From NCBI GenBank assembly GCA_031262085.1, contig JAISIN010000088.1, positions 1-59,180 on the forward strand: a stretch of 59,180 bases of DNA, written 5' to 3'. Of the stretch, positions 8,887 to 18,749 are shown piece after piece (position 1 is the stretch's first letter; each line of letters begins with the position of its first letter). The stretch is from Prevotellaceae bacterium (GTDB lineage: Bacteria; Bacteroidota; Bacteroidia; Bacteroidales; Bacteroidaceae). The position numbers and the translations under genes are program-made. The notes under the pieces were generated by a model. The model saw only the letters and a program-made list of their open reading frames with translations. It searched no databases and was not told the origin of the DNA.

Positions 8887-10272
8887 TTAGCGTTGCAAAC
8901 GATTGCGGAGCGGTTGCGACAGGTCGGGTATGCCGTAGCCGTAGATGTTGTCGGGCGCATCGGCGCGGTTGCCCAAGCTACGGACCAAGGCTATCAGCTC
9001 GCGGGCAGTCAGCTCGGGCAGCGCTTGCCACAAGCAGGTCACCATGCCGCACAGGATGGGCGAGGCAAACGAGGTGCCGTTGGCATGGCGTTGACGTCCG
9101 TTGTCGTTCATGACTTCGGCAGCTTTGCCCAACGCCACTACGTCGGGCTTGATGCGTCCGTCGGCAGTGTTACCGATGGAGGAGAAGGAGGCAAGGATGC
9201 CTTTGCGGTCGACAGCTCCCACGGTGAGGACGTTGTCGGCATCGGCAGGCGGGGTAATCTTCTTCCACGGGCCGGAGCCGGTATTGCCGGCGCTGCATAC
9301 CAGCACGATACCTTTATCGGCTAAGCGCGAGGCTTGTCGGGAGATGAGTGTGGAGCGACCGTCGAGCTGACGGTAGACGATGTTGGCATCGGGATCGTCG
9401 AAAGCGTAGTAACCCAACGAAGTGTTGATGACGTCGGCTCCCACACTGTCGGCATACTCTACGGCGGCTGCCCAGTAGTCTTGCTCGATCGGATATTCCG
9501 ATTCGGTATCTTCGCTGCACAACAACCAAAAAGAGGCATCGGGCGCTGTGCCGATCATGATATATGGGGTATTCATGCCGATGCACGATAAGACGGAAGT
9601 GCCGTGCGCATCGGCGGCAAAGACACTGACCGACGGATTGACGAAGTTGTGTGTGCCGAGCACATCTATATTGTACATACTTTCAATGCGGTCGACATGT
9701 CGGAAACCGGCATCGATAACGGCTATCACCATGCCTTGACCGCGAAAACCGGCCTGATGCAGCCGGTCGCCGCGGCTCATGCGCAGCTGGGTACCGGCAA
9801 GTCCGTACAAGCTGTCGGGGTAGAGGGTGGGTTGATAGAGGGTGGTGTCTTGACGGTCATGCCTATCGTCGGTAGCAGGCTTCTGCCAGACACGTTTTGC
9901 CGAGCAGACAAAAGGCAGGTCGAGAATCTGCCGGATGCTCGACGTATCGTTGCACGATATGGTGACGAAGTTATCCCATTTGCCGGTCAACACAATGCGT
10001 ACCCCCAGTTGGCGGATAGCGTTTATATAGGTTTGACACACCGGTAAATCGGTAGAATCGATCGGAAGGTGTTGACGGTTGCGCCGCTCAATGGCTTTGT
10101 CCGACAAAAAGGCTTGCGGATGGTCTAAACGATAAGTCGTAGCCTGTTTGTCGCGCAAGGTGATGCGATATTTCAAGGTATCCGCTTGCAAACGTTTATG
10201 GGAAGTCAGGCGTTGCGCCGACAGATCGGATGCGAAGAGAAGAAGTAAAGTAAGGAGAATTGTTGCCTTCAT
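8887..10272 (-). CDS. Secreted subtilisin-like serine protease (S8 family)
   Basis: Start chosen at the ATG at 10272 (MKATILLTLL), giving 461 residues with a signal peptide ending near SAQ. The upstream TTG at 10320 lies inside a -7 promoter box, so it cannot be the start. The catalytic triad is visible: Asp187 (AVIDAG), His223 (DAHGTS) and Ser401 (NGTSFASP), with oxyanion Asn330 (CSAGN). Residues about 20-130 look like an inhibitor-type propeptide. The protein ends soon after the catalytic domain (residue 461), and I see no clear T9SS sorting domain, so it may be periplasmic or exported by Sec alone. It shares a divergent promoter region with purU. Substrate unknown. Confidence 0.9.
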   Translation of the reverse strand: MKATILLTLLLLFASDLSAQRLTSHKRLQADTLKYRITLRDKQATTYRLDHPQAFLSDKAIERRNRQHLPIDSTDLPVCQTYINAIRQLGVRIVLTGKWDNFVTISCNDTSSIRQILDLPFVCSAKRVWQKPATDDRHDRQDTTLYQPTLYPDSLYGLAGTQLRMSRGDRLHQAGFRGQGMVIAVIDAGFRHVDRIESMYNIDVLGTHNFVNPSVSVFAADAHGTSVLSCIGMNTPYIMIGTAPDASFWLLCSEDTESEYPIEQDYWAAAVEYADSVGADVINTSLGYYAFDDPDANIVYRQLDGRSTLISRQASRLADKGIVLVCSAGNTGSGPWKKITPPADADNVLTVGAVDRKGILASFSSIGNTADGRIKPDVVALGKAAEVMNDNGRQRHANGTSFASPILCGMVTCLWQALPELTARELIALVRSLGNRADAPDNIYGYGIPDLSQPLRNRLQR

Positions 10273-10317
10273 AGAGAGTTTTTTATAATCTGCTTGCACA
10301 GCGTCGTGCAGGTGCAG

Positions 10318-10346
10318 CAAAGGTACGTATCTTTTTCATATCTTTG
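10318..10346. promoter_or_regulatory. Divergent -7 elements for the subtilase and purU
   Basis: Minus-strand TACCTTTG at 10318-10325 would start the subtilase mRNA about 40 nt before its ATG. Plus-strand TATCTTTG at 10339-10346 would start purU mRNA about 37 nt before its ATG. Neither has a clear -33 TTTG. Confidence 0.5.
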
Positions 10347-10389
10347 CGCCTTTCTATCATAACCACGTTTCAGATAATAAAATAAAGAG

Positions 10390-11244
10390 ATGCAAACAGC
10401 TAAATTGTTGCTTTATTGTCCCGACCGTCCGGGCATTCTGGCGGAAGTAACAGACTTCATTACCGTGAACAAGGGGAATATTATCTACCTTGACCAGCAT
10501 GTCGACCATGTGGAGAATGTATTCTTTATGCGCATCGAATGGGAACTGACGCAGTTCTTGGTGCCGCAAGAGAAGATAGAAGACTACTTCGCTACCCTTT
10601 ATGCGCAAAAGTATGGCATGAGTTTCCGCTTATACTTCTCCGACCGGATGCCGCGCATGGCAATCTTTGTGTCGAAAATGTCGCATTGCCTGTACGACCT
10701 GCTGGCGCGCTATACTGCCGGCGAATGGGGCGTAGAGATACCGTTGATTATCAGTAATCACCCCGATCTGGAGCATGTAGCCCGACGGTTCGACATCCCG
10801 TTTCATTACTTCCCCATCACGAAGGAGACCAAAGAGGCGCAAGAACAACAAGAGTTGGAATTGTTGGCGGCAAACGGCATCAATTTCATTGTGCTGGCGC
10901 GCTATATGCAGGTCGTCTCCGAACAGCTTATCGCCGCTTATCCCAATCGCATCATCAATATTCATCACTCCTTCCTGCCTGCCTTTGTGGGGGCAAAGCC
11001 GTATCATGCCGCCTTTCAGCGCGGGGTGAAGATTATCGGGGCTACCAGTCACTATGTCACTGCCGAACTGGATGCAGGTCCCATCATTGAGCAAGATGTA
11101 GCGCGCATCACCCACAAGGACGATGTGCAAGACTTGGTGAACAAAGGCAAAGACTTGGAGAAGATCGTCCTTTCGCGCGCCGTGCGCAAACATATCGAAC
11201 GCAAGGTGTTGGTCTACAAAAACAAAACAGTAATATTTAATTAG
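10390..11244 (+). CDS. purU: Formyltetrahydrofolate deformylase
   Basis: This 284-residue enzyme hydrolyses 10-formyl-THF to formate and THF, balancing one-carbon pools. It has an N-terminal ACT domain (about 1-80, beginning with LLLYCPDRPGILAEVTDFI) and a formyltransferase-fold domain with INIHHSFLPAF near residue 195 and the HKDDV segment near 243. The length is normal for PurU. It is followed after one base by hisH, so the his genes that follow are probably read from the purU promoter, although purU has no direct role in histidine synthesis. Confidence 0.96.
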   Translation: MQTAKLLLYCPDRPGILAEVTDFITVNKGNIIYLDQHVDHVENVFFMRIEWELTQFLVPQEKIEDYFATLYAQKYGMSFRLYFSDRMPRMAIFVSKMSHCLYDLLARYTAGEWGVEIPLIISNHPDLEHVARRFDIPFHYFPITKETKEAQEQQELELLAANGINFIVLARYMQVVSEQLIAAYPNRIINIHHSFLPAFVGAKPYHAAFQRGVKIIGATSHYVTAELDAGPIIEQDVARITHKDDVQDLVNKGKDLEKIVLSRAVRKHIERKVLVYKNKTVIFN

Positions 11245-11245
11245 T

Positions 11246-11836
11246 ATGAATGTAGCAATCGTTAAGTACAATGCCGGTAATATCCGCTCCGTAGATTATG
11301 CCCTCCGCAGATTGGGCGTGGAAGCTACCGTCACGGGCGATAAAGCCACGCTACTGTCGGCAGATAAAGTCATCTTTCCCGGCGTGGGCGAAGCGGCAAC
11401 CACCATGGACTATTTGCGTGCCGACGGGCTGGATACGTTGATACGCGACTTGCGCCAACCGGTACTGGGTATTTGTCTGGGCATGCAGCTGATGTGCCGA
11501 CACTCCGAAGAGGGCGATGTAGACTGTCTGAATATCTTCGATGCCGACGTGCAACGATTTATTCCCCGACGACACGAGGACAAGGTGCCGCACATCGGAT
11601 GGAACACGCTGACCGATGTCGGCGGAGCGCTTTTCGACGGATTCACCCGCGAAGAGTATGTTTACTTTGTGCATAGCTTTTACGTGCCGCTCCATGCTTG
11701 CACCGTTGCTGTGACCGACTATATACACCCCTTCAGCGCCGCTCTGCACAAGGGAAACTTCTATGCTACCCAGTTCCATCCCGAAAAGAGCGGCAGGGTA
11801 GGGGAGCGCATTTTGCAAAACTTTTTGTCGTTATGA
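11246..11836 (+). CDS. hisH: Imidazole glycerol phosphate synthase, glutaminase subunit
   Basis: This 196-residue class I glutamine amidotransferase supplies ammonia to HisF in histidine synthesis. The catalytic triad is visible as Cys77 (GICLGMQ), His178 and Glu180 (FHPEKSG). It starts one base after the purU stop and its own stop overlaps the hisA start (ATGA at 11833), suggesting translational coupling in the order hisH-hisA-hisF-hisIE. The remaining his genes (hisG, D, C, B) are not in the window. Confidence 0.97.
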   Translation: MNVAIVKYNAGNIRSVDYALRRLGVEATVTGDKATLLSADKVIFPGVGEAATTMDYLRADGLDTLIRDLRQPVLGICLGMQLMCRHSEEGDVDCLNIFDADVQRFIPRRHEDKVPHIGWNTLTDVGGALFDGFTREEYVYFVHSFYVPLHACTVAVTDYIHPFSAALHKGNFYATQFHPEKSGRVGERILQNFLSL

Positions 11837-12552
11837 TAGAACTAATTCCTGCCATCGACCTCATCGACGGCAAATGTGTGCGACTGTCGCAAGGTAAGTA
11901 CGACAGCAAGAAAGTGTACGGCGAGAATCCCGTCGAGATAGCCAAACGTTTTGAAGCCAACGGTATTCGTCGGTTGCATGTGGTCGATCTGGACGGAGCG
12001 GCTTCACACCACATCGTCAACCATCGCGCGCTGCATGCGCTGGCTACGCAGACTTCGCTGAGGATTGACTTCGGCGGAGGGGTCAAGAGCGACGACGACT
12101 TGCAGATCGCTTTCGATAGCGGTGCACAGATGGTGACCGGCGGAAGCATCGCCGTCACTCACCCCGAACGCTTCTTGCATTGGCTCAACCTGTACGGTAG
12201 TGAGCGAATAATTCTCGGTGCCGACGTCAAAGAGCGCCGCATCGCCGTCCATGGATGGAAAGAGGAATCTGCCTGCGAACTCTTCCCCTTCCTGACCGAC
12301 TATATAAATAAAGGTGTAACCCAAGTAATCTGCACCGACATTGCCCGCGACGGTATGTTGCAAGGGGCATCGGTGGCGCTCTATGAGGAAATACTGCAAC
12401 AACATCCCCGCCTGCATCTCATAGCCAGCGGAGGTGTTGGGAGCATGGACGACATTCACCGTCTGAACGAAGCAGGCGTGCCTGCCGTCATATTCGGCAA
12501 GGCAGTGTACGAAGGAAAAATCACGCTCGAAGAACTAAGTAAACTATGTTAG
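11833..12552 (+). CDS. hisA: ProFAR isomerase (phosphoribosylformimino-AICAR-P isomerase)
   Basis: The start is the ATG at 11833, overlapping the hisH stop; the longer open frame upstream is antisense-like read-through of hisH. The 239-residue TIM barrel begins [18 protein letters not shown], with the catalytic Asp in PAID (residue 8) and a second in CTDIARDGM near residue 168. It performs the fourth step of histidine synthesis. It overlaps hisF by seven bases. Confidence 0.97.
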   Translation: MIELIPAIDLIDGKCVRLSQGKYDSKKVYGENPVEIAKRFEANGIRRLHVVDLDGAASHHIVNHRALHALATQTSLRIDFGGGVKSDDDLQIAFDSGAQMVTGGSIAVTHPERFLHWLNLYGSERIILGADVKERRIAVHGWKEESACELFPFLTDYINKGVTQVICTDIARDGMLQGASVALYEEILQQHPRLHLIASGGVGSMDDIHRLNEAGVPAVIFGKAVYEGKITLEELSKLC

Positions 12553-13316
12553 CAAAACGAATTATCCCCTGCCTCGATATCAAAGACGGGCAGACGGTGA
12601 AAGGTACCAACTTTGTCAACCTGCGGCAAGCCGGCGATCCGGTAGAGCTGGCACGTGCCTATAGCGAGCAGGGCGCCGACGAGTTGGTGTTTCTCGATAT
12701 TACCGCCAGCTTTGAGGGACGGAAAACATTTGCAGAGTTGGTGCAACGCATCGCTGCCAACATCAGCATACCCTTCACCGTAGGAGGAGGCATTCACGAC
12801 ATTCAGGATGTAGAGCGCCTGCTCGCTGCCGGAGCCGATAAAATATCGGTCAATTCATCGGCTTTGCGACGACCCGCACTGATCGACGACATCGCACGCA
12901 ACTTCGGATCGCAAGTGTGTGTGCTGGCTGTCGATGCCCGGCAGGGAGGCGAAGGCAGATCACCCCGACAGTGGCAGTGCTACCTCAACGGCGGACGGGT
13001 GGAAACCGACCGCGAACTCTTCGACTGGACGCACGAAGCCCAAGAACGGGGCGCCGGAGAAGTGTTGTTCACCAGCATGAATCACGACGGTGTGAAGACC
13101 GGCTATGCCAACGAAGCGCTGGCGCAATTGGCAGACAACCTCTCCATACCTATCGTTGCTTCGGGCGGAGCAGGCTGTCAAGAGCATTTTCGCGACGTTT
13201 TTCGACAAGGAAAAGCCGATGCTGCGCTGGCTGCCAGTGTTTTTCACTTTGGGGAGATAAAGATTCCCGAATTAAAGTCTTACCTTTGCACGCAAAATAT
13301 AGCAGTAAGAACGTAA
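12546..13316 (+). CDS. hisF: Imidazole glycerol phosphate synthase, cyclase subunit
   Basis: This 256-residue TIM barrel begins [20 protein letters not shown], with catalytic Asp11 (CLDI) and a second Asp near residue 130 (LAVDAR). Together with HisH it forms IGP and AICAR from PRFAR and glutamine. The start overlaps the end of hisA. A TACCTTTG -7-like box at 13281-13288 inside its 3' end could give extra transcription of hisIE and ftsE. Confidence 0.97.
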   Translation: MLAKRIIPCLDIKDGQTVKGTNFVNLRQAGDPVELARAYSEQGADELVFLDITASFEGRKTFAELVQRIAANISIPFTVGGGIHDIQDVERLLAAGADKISVNSSALRRPALIDDIARNFGSQVCVLAVDARQGGEGRSPRQWQCYLNGGRVETDRELFDWTHEAQERGAGEVLFTSMNHDGVKTGYANEALAQLADNLSIPIVASGGAGCQEHFRDVFRQGKADAALAASVFHFGEIKIPELKSYLCTQNIAVRT

Positions 13317-13320
13317 AATC

Positions 13321-13932
13321 ATGATGATAGATTTCGACAAACTGAACGGCTTGGTACCTGCCGTCATACAAGATGCCGACACAGCCAAGGTGCTGATGCT
13401 CGGATTCATGAACCGCGAAGCCTACGATAAAACGGTAAACACCGGACAAGTCACCTTCTACAGCCGTACCCGACAATGCCTTTGGACGAAAGGCGAAACA
13501 AGCGGAAACTACCTGCAGGTCGTATCCATACAGGCAGATTGCGACCATGACACGCTGCTTGTACAGGTACATCCGCAAGGACCTGTATGCCACACCGGAA
13601 CCGATACCTGCTGGGGAGAAAAGAACGAGCAACCGGTCATGTTCCTGCAACTGTTGCAAGACTTTATCAGAACCCGATACAAAGAGATGCCCGAAAACTC
13701 CTATACCACTACGCTCTTCCGTTCGGGCGTCAACAAGATGGCGCAGAAGGTGGGCGAGGAAGCTGTCGAAGCGGTCATCGAAGCGACCAACGGAACCAAC
13801 GAACGACTCATATACGAAAGCGCCGACCTGCTATACCACCTGATGGTGTTACTCACCTCGAAAGGATTGGGCATAGAAGATTTGGCACGCGAACTTACCG
13901 AACGACACAGCAGCGCGTGGAAGAAACACTGA
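13321..13932 (+). CDS. hisI: Bifunctional phosphoribosyl-AMP cyclohydrolase / phosphoribosyl-ATP pyrophosphatase
   Basis: This 203-residue HisIE fusion performs the second and third steps of histidine synthesis. The N-terminal cyclohydrolase domain (about 1-110) has TFYSRTRQCLWTKGETSGN and Zn-ligand-like Cys/Asp residues (QADCDHD; DTCW). The C-terminal pyrophosphatase domain (about 115-203) has the EEAVEAVIEA helix. It begins four bases after hisF and its stop overlaps the ftsE start (ATGA at 13932). Confidence 0.96.
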   Translation: MMIDFDKLNGLVPAVIQDADTAKVLMLGFMNREAYDKTVNTGQVTFYSRTRQCLWTKGETSGNYLQVVSIQADCDHDTLLVQVHPQGPVCHTGTDTCWGEKNEQPVMFLQLLQDFIRTRYKEMPENSYTTTLFRSGVNKMAQKVGEEAVEAVIEATNGTNERLIYESADLLYHLMVLLTSKGLGIEDLARELTERHSSAWKKH

Positions 13933-14585
13933 TGCGATATAAGAACGTGGAGATTCGTCAGGAAGAGCTGAGTGTACTTACCGACGTGAATCTGGAACTG
14001 CGACGCGGAGAATTTGTCTACCTCACCGGAAAGGTGGGAACCGGCAAAACGTCGTTGCTCAAAACGTTCTATGGAGAATTGGAGATTGAGGCAGGCGAGG
14101 CGGTCGTATTAGGATATGACCTTTGTCGGCTCAAACGTAACCAGATACCCCAATTGAGAAGGAAGCTGGGCATCGTCTTTCAGGATTTCCAACTGCTGAC
14201 CGACCGCACGGTGTACGACAATCTGGCATTCGTACTGCAAGCAACCGGCTGGAAGAACCGCATCGAAATAAAGAACCGCATCGAAGAGGTGCTGACGCAG
14301 GTAGGCATGAGCCATAAGGGCTACAAGCATCCTAACGAGTTGTCGGGAGGCGAACAGCAACGCATCGTCATTGCACGTGCCATCCTCAACTCGCCCGACA
14401 TCATACTGGCAGACGAACCGACCGGAAACCTCGACATGGAGACCGGAAGAGACATTACCCGGTTGCTGCACGATATAGGTCGGGAAGGAACGCTGGTGGT
14501 CATGTCGACCCATAACCGCCAACTGCTGCACGAATTTCCCGGGCAGGAATATCGGTGCGAAGCGCATCGGGTGAACAAAATATAG
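13932..14585 (+). CDS. ftsE: Cell-division ABC transporter ATPase FtsE
   Basis: The ATG at 13932 overlaps the hisIE stop; the longer open frame upstream is hisIE read in another frame. The 217-residue ATPase has Walker A GKVGTGKTS (about 33-41), signature LSGGEQQR and Walker B IILADEPTGNLD, which is typical of the FtsE/LolD group. FtsE with FtsX regulates peptidoglycan hydrolases at the septum; no ftsX is present here, as these genes are often apart in this phylum. Its coupling to a histidine gene looks like an accident of gene packing. LolD is the main alternative, but the size and the RFxxY-type start favour FtsE. Confidence 0.85.
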   Translation: MRYKNVEIRQEELSVLTDVNLELRRGEFVYLTGKVGTGKTSLLKTFYGELEIEAGEAVVLGYDLCRLKRNQIPQLRRKLGIVFQDFQLLTDRTVYDNLAFVLQATGWKNRIEIKNRIEEVLTQVGMSHKGYKHPNELSGGEQQRIVIARAILNSPDIILADEPTGNLDMETGRDITRLLHDIGREGTLVVMSTHNRQLLHEFPGQEYRCEAHRVNKI

Positions 14586-14618
14586 AAATAAATTCATAAC
14601 AAATAATTTGAAACGAAA

Positions 14619-15929
14619 ATGAAAGTCTTAAAGTTTGGAGGTACTTCGGTAGGATCGGCAAGCCGCATGAAGGAAGTAGCCAAATTAATTACCGACGGCG
14701 AACAGAAGATCGTTGTGCTGTCGGCTATGTCGGGAACCACTAACACGTTGGTAGAGATCTCCGATTATCTCTACAAGAAGAATCCCGAAGGAGCCAACGA
14801 AATCATCAACCGCCTCGAAGCCAAGTATCGGGAGCATATTGACCAACTATACGCCACCCCCGAATACAAAAAGAAAGGGATGGAACTGATTACGGGACAT
14901 TTCGACTACATCCGTTCGTACACCAAAGACCTCTTCACCCTCTTCGAGGAGAAGGTGGTGCTGGCACAAGGGGAGCTAATCTCGACTGCCATGATGAATT
15001 ATTATCTGCAGGAGTGTGGCGTGAAGTCGGTACTGCTGCCCGCCTTGGAGTTTATGCGCACCGACAAGAATGCCGAACCCGACCCGGTGTATATCAAAGA
15101 TAAACTGCACAATCAGTTGGATTTGCACCCCGGAGCCGAGGTTTATATCACGCAAGGGTTTATCTGCCGCAACGCTTATGGCGAAATCGACAACCTGCAA
15201 CGTGGCGGAAGCGACTATACCGCTTCGCTTGTCGGCGCTGCCATCAATGCTTCGGAGATACAAATCTGGACAGACATCGACGGTATGCACAACAACGACC
15301 CGCGCATTGTCGACCAAACGCAGCCGGTACGTCACCTGCATTTCGAAGAGGCTGCCGAGCTGGCATATTTCGGCGCCAAGATTCTGCACCCCACCTGCAT
15401 CCAGCCTGCCAAGTATGCCAACATCCCCGTGCGACTGCTCAACACCATGGAGCCGGATGCTCCCGGTACCATCATCTCCAACGAAACGGAGAAAGAAAAG
15501 ATTAAAGCCGTAGCTGCCAAAGACAACATCACTGCCATCAAAATTAAGTCGGGACGAATGTTGCTGGCTTACGGATTCCTGCGCAAGGTGTTTGAGATAT
15601 TCGAAAGCTATCAAACTTCCATCGACATGATTTGTACGTCGGAAGTGGGTGTGTCGGTCTCTATCGATAACACCAAACATCTCAACGAGATTCTCGACGA
15701 CCTCAAAAAGTACGGTACCGTAACCGTCGACAGCGACATGTGCATTGTTTGCGTGGTCGGCGATCTGGATTGGGAGAACATCGGATTTGAAGCCAAAGCG
15801 CTCGACGCCATGCGCGACATCCCCGTGCGTATGATTTCGTTTGGCGGGAGCAACTACAACATCTCGTTCCTCATTCGCGAAAGCGATAAGAAACGGGCGT
15901 TGCAGTCGTTGAGCGATTCGCTGTTCTAA
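14619..15929 (+). CDS. lysC: Aspartate kinase (monofunctional)
   Basis: This 436-residue kinase phosphorylates aspartate, the first step toward lysine/DAP, threonine and methionine. It begins [17 protein letters not shown] (the kinase signature). It has [21 protein letters not shown] near residues 200-216 and two C-terminal ACT domains (about 305-436) for feedback control. It is followed by lysA after 50 bp, so the two form a lysine/DAP unit. Confidence 0.96.
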   Translation: MKVLKFGGTSVGSASRMKEVAKLITDGEQKIVVLSAMSGTTNTLVEISDYLYKKNPEGANEIINRLEAKYREHIDQLYATPEYKKKGMELITGHFDYIRSYTKDLFTLFEEKVVLAQGELISTAMMNYYLQECGVKSVLLPALEFMRTDKNAEPDPVYIKDKLHNQLDLHPGAEVYITQGFICRNAYGEIDNLQRGGSDYTASLVGAAINASEIQIWTDIDGMHNNDPRIVDQTQPVRHLHFEEAAELAYFGAKILHPTCIQPAKYANIPVRLLNTMEPDAPGTIISNETEKEKIKAVAAKDNITAIKIKSGRMLLAYGFLRKVFEIFESYQTSIDMICTSEVGVSVSIDNTKHLNEILDDLKKYGTVTVDSDMCIVCVVGDLDWENIGFEAKALDAMRDIPVRMISFGGSNYNISFLIRESDKKRALQSLSDSLF

Positions 15930-15979
15930 AACAGCCTCTACTGTCTACCATAGTACACATCATTTGATTATAGAACATT

Positions 15980-17140
15980 ATGAAAGGAATATTCCCTATT
16001 GAAAAGTTTGACGAGGTGCGTACACCTTTTTATTATTACGATACCGAGTTGCTGCGCCGAACGCTGAAAAGAGTATGCAACGAAGCCGCCAAGTACGACC
16101 GTTTTGAATTGCATTACGCCGTCAAAGCCAATGCCAATCCCAAGGTACTGACCATTATCAGTGAAAGCGGGATGGGTGCCGATTGTGTCAGTGGCGGCGA
16201 AATACGTGCCGCCCTGAAGGCTGGCTTTCCCGGCTCGAAGATTGTGTTTGCCGGAGTAGGTAAAGCCGATTGGGAGATTAATCTGGCATTGGATAGCGAT
16301 ATCTTCTGCTTCAATGTAGAATCTGTTCCCGAATTGGAGGTCATCAACCAACTGGCAGCCGCCAAGGGCAAAACAGCCAACGTCATGTTGCGCATCAACC
16401 CCGACGTGGATGCGCATACGCATGCCAACATCACCACCGGACTGGCAGAGAATAAGTTCGGCATTGCTATGGACGATATGGATAAGGTGGTCGATAGGGC
16501 GATCGCTCTGTCGAACGTTCGCTTTCTCGGTTTGCACTTTCATATCGGATCGCAGATTACCGATATGCGCGACTTTGTGGCGCTGTGCAATCGCGTCAAC
16601 GACTTGCAAGACCGGTTGGAAGCACGCGGAATCCGCATGGAGCACATCAATGTGGGAGGCGGACTGGGTATTGATTATCAGTGCCCCAACAAATTGCCGA
16701 TACCCGAATTTGAGAGCTACTTTGCTACCTATTCCGAGAACTTGCGCCTCCGACCGCATCAGACGTTGCATTTTGAACCGGGACGCTCCATCACCGGACA
16801 GTGCGGTTCGCTCATCTCGCGCGTGCTGTATGTGAAGGAGGGTACCAACAAGAAGTTTGTCATTCTCGATGCCGGCATGACGGATCTGATTCGCCCGGCT
16901 CTCTATAAGGCTTATCACCGGATAGAGAATCTCTCTTCCGGCGATCCGCTGCGATGGTATGACGTAGTCGGTCCCATCTGCGAATCGTCGGATGTGTTCG
17001 GCAAAACGGTCAACATGAACATTACAAGGCGGGGCGACCTCGTTGCGATTCGCTCTGCCGGCGCTTATGGCGAGGTCATGGCATCGGGCTATAACTGTCG
17101 CGAGCTGCCTAAAGGGTATCTTTCGGAGGAGTTTATATAA
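15980..17140 (+). CDS. lysA: Diaminopimelate decarboxylase
   Basis: This 386-residue fold-III PLP enzyme converts meso-DAP to lysine. The PLP lysine lies in HYAVKANANPKV near residue 50, with the Gly-rich HINVGGGLGIDY near residue 225, FEPGRSI near residue 270 and the active-site Cys in GPICESSDVF near residue 332. The gene is slightly short for LysA but all motifs are present. Its last eight bases overlap the convergent nuclease gene, leaving no room for a terminator between them. Confidence 0.96.
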   Translation: MKGIFPIEKFDEVRTPFYYYDTELLRRTLKRVCNEAAKYDRFELHYAVKANANPKVLTIISESGMGADCVSGGEIRAALKAGFPGSKIVFAGVGKADWEINLALDSDIFCFNVESVPELEVINQLAAAKGKTANVMLRINPDVDAHTHANITTGLAENKFGIAMDDMDKVVDRAIALSNVRFLGLHFHIGSQITDMRDFVALCNRVNDLQDRLEARGIRMEHINVGGGLGIDYQCPNKLPIPEFESYFATYSENLRLRPHQTLHFEPGRSITGQCGSLISRVLYVKEGTNKKFVILDAGMTDLIRPALYKAYHRIENLSSGDPLRWYDVVGPICESSDVFGKTVNMNITRRGDLVAIRSAGAYGEVMASGYNCRELPKGYLSEEFI

Positions 17141-18701
17141 TCCTCGTCTTTACCGTTGTCTGTTCTCCCTTGTCATTATAGATACGTATCAGATAGATGC
17201 CGCCCGATAAACCATTGACGGGTAACGTAAATGTACGGTTGCCCGCTTGGTAGGCGGCTATTATCTGTCCGTTGATGCCGATCACTTCTACGCGCGTCAA
17301 GGTCTCGTTGCTCTCTATGGTTAGATAGCCGTCGCGCGGATTGCCCAATAGACGTACTGCTGCTTGTGCCGTTGTCGACTCGTGAATGTCGGTCGTGCCA
17401 TTTGTCAGGTTGATGAAGGTGACGATGGGGTTGTGGTCGGAGCTGTAATACATATTGTCCACTTGTGTATATGACTGATTCACTCCAATCTTTTCCGGCT
17501 CGTCGGCGTTGATGCGGAAGGGACGGGCATCGACAATCTGACTACTCATCGATTCGTTTGCGAAGCTGTGGTCGATATAACCGGCGGCATTATAGCCAAG
17601 ACTGCTGTCATAATAGACGTAGCTGTATTCGGTGGGGGCATATTTTTGCAGTTGGTTGAGCATCCCACCCTCGTCGAGTGTACGAATCGGGTCTTCTTGG
17701 GTGTAAGAGTTGAGATCGCCCACTATCAGCACGTCGGGGTCTTCAAAGATTGTTTTCATCTCTTCGATGAACTTGAGTGTGGCTTCTGCCTCGATCATTC
17801 GCTTGGCAACCGAGCCGCTTTGTCCGTCTTTTATATCTCCATCGGTATCTTTGGCTTTCCAATGATTCAGGCAAACAATGAAGCGTTCGTTGTTGGAGCG
17901 TAGCGTGAATGCTTGGGCTACTTTGCGGTAATCCAAATAGGGACTTCCGTTCCACAACGCCAGCTTATTGCGTTGAAACGTGCCGTAGACATCCATCTTG
18001 GTGGCGTTGTAGATGAAAGCGCACATATCGTTTGAGGTGTTGCTGGTGTTCTCCACACAGAGGTAGGTGTTGTCCGGGAAGAATTTGTTCAGCGAATCGC
18101 ATAGTATATGCAAGGCTTTGTTCCCTTTTACCTCAGTCAATGCGTATATATCGGCATTGAGCGCTTTGAGGGCGCGGCTCACTTTGGTGCGCTGCACGGC
18201 TCCGTTGTCGTTGAAATGCTCGATGTTGAAGCTCGCCACTTTCACATGATAGGTTGCTTCTGTGGTAATCTCCGTCGGGCGGGGGTTGCCGGTGAATAGC
18301 GGTTGTTGGGTCAGGGTGAGGGTATATCTGCCGTTGCTGTACCGGGCTGTTCCGGTGATGCCGGTCACGGTTTGTCCGACACGGCAGGTTCCGTCGGTAT
18401 CGATGAAAGAGAACGATCCGTTGTAGACCGTCAGTTGGTTGGCTTTGTTCTTGGCATTCTTTTCGGTAAACATCTCTTTGCCGGGCAGATTCTTTTCGGT
18501 CGGAATCCAAAGCATGCCGTCCGACAGGGTGATGTTGCCGGTGTAGTAGTTATAGTTGTTAGTCAATGTCAGCGTATTGGTGATGGTCACCTCCTTTCCG
18601 TTGAGGGCATCGGTTTGGAAATCGTCGGGAAAGGTGACTTGTTGCTGGGCGTAGAGGAGCGACGGCAACAGCAGGAGCGAGAGGAGGAGAATTCTTTTCA
18701 T
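17133..18701 (-). CDS. Secreted endonuclease/exonuclease/phosphatase family protein with T9SS sorting domain
   Basis: The protein (522 residues) has a signal peptide (1-18, LLYAQ), an OB-fold-like region (about 30-145), and an endonuclease/exonuclease/phosphatase core (about 150-430) with VKVASFNIEHF, ADIYALTEVKGN, LIVGDLNSY and SSDHNPIVTF, the last holding the catalytic His. The C-terminal about 75 residues (VRLLGNPRDGYLTIES ... GGIYLIRIYNDKGEQTTVKTRII) fit a type A type IX secretion sorting domain, so the protein is expected on the cell surface or outside. Likely an extracellular nuclease of the YhcR type. Substrate (DNA, RNA or lipid phosphate) is not proven. Confidence 0.87.
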   Translation of the reverse strand: MKRILLLSLLLLPSLLYAQQQVTFPDDFQTDALNGKEVTITNTLTLTNNYNYYTGNITLSDGMLWIPTEKNLPGKEMFTEKNAKNKANQLTVYNGSFSFIDTDGTCRVGQTVTGITGTARYSNGRYTLTLTQQPLFTGNPRPTEITTEATYHVKVASFNIEHFNDNGAVQRTKVSRALKALNADIYALTEVKGNKALHILCDSLNKFFPDNTYLCVENTSNTSNDMCAFIYNATKMDVYGTFQRNKLALWNGSPYLDYRKVAQAFTLRSNNERFIVCLNHWKAKDTDGDIKDGQSGSVAKRMIEAEATLKFIEEMKTIFEDPDVLIVGDLNSYTQEDPIRTLDEGGMLNQLQKYAPTEYSYVYYDSSLGYNAAGYIDHSFANESMSSQIVDARPFRINADEPEKIGVNQSYTQVDNMYYSSDHNPIVTFINLTNGTTDIHESTTAQAAVRLLGNPRDGYLTIESNETLTRVEVIGINGQIIAAYQAGNRTFTLPVNGLSGGIYLIRIYNDKGEQTTVKTRII

Positions 18702-18749
18702 GGGGAGTATAATATAATATGGATGTTACTCTTTGCGGAAATGTTTGTG

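Noticed and set aside
10320..10320. TTG start of the subtilase with 16 extra residues
   Set aside because: It falls inside a -7 promoter box and adds a non-signal-like stretch before the true signal peptide.
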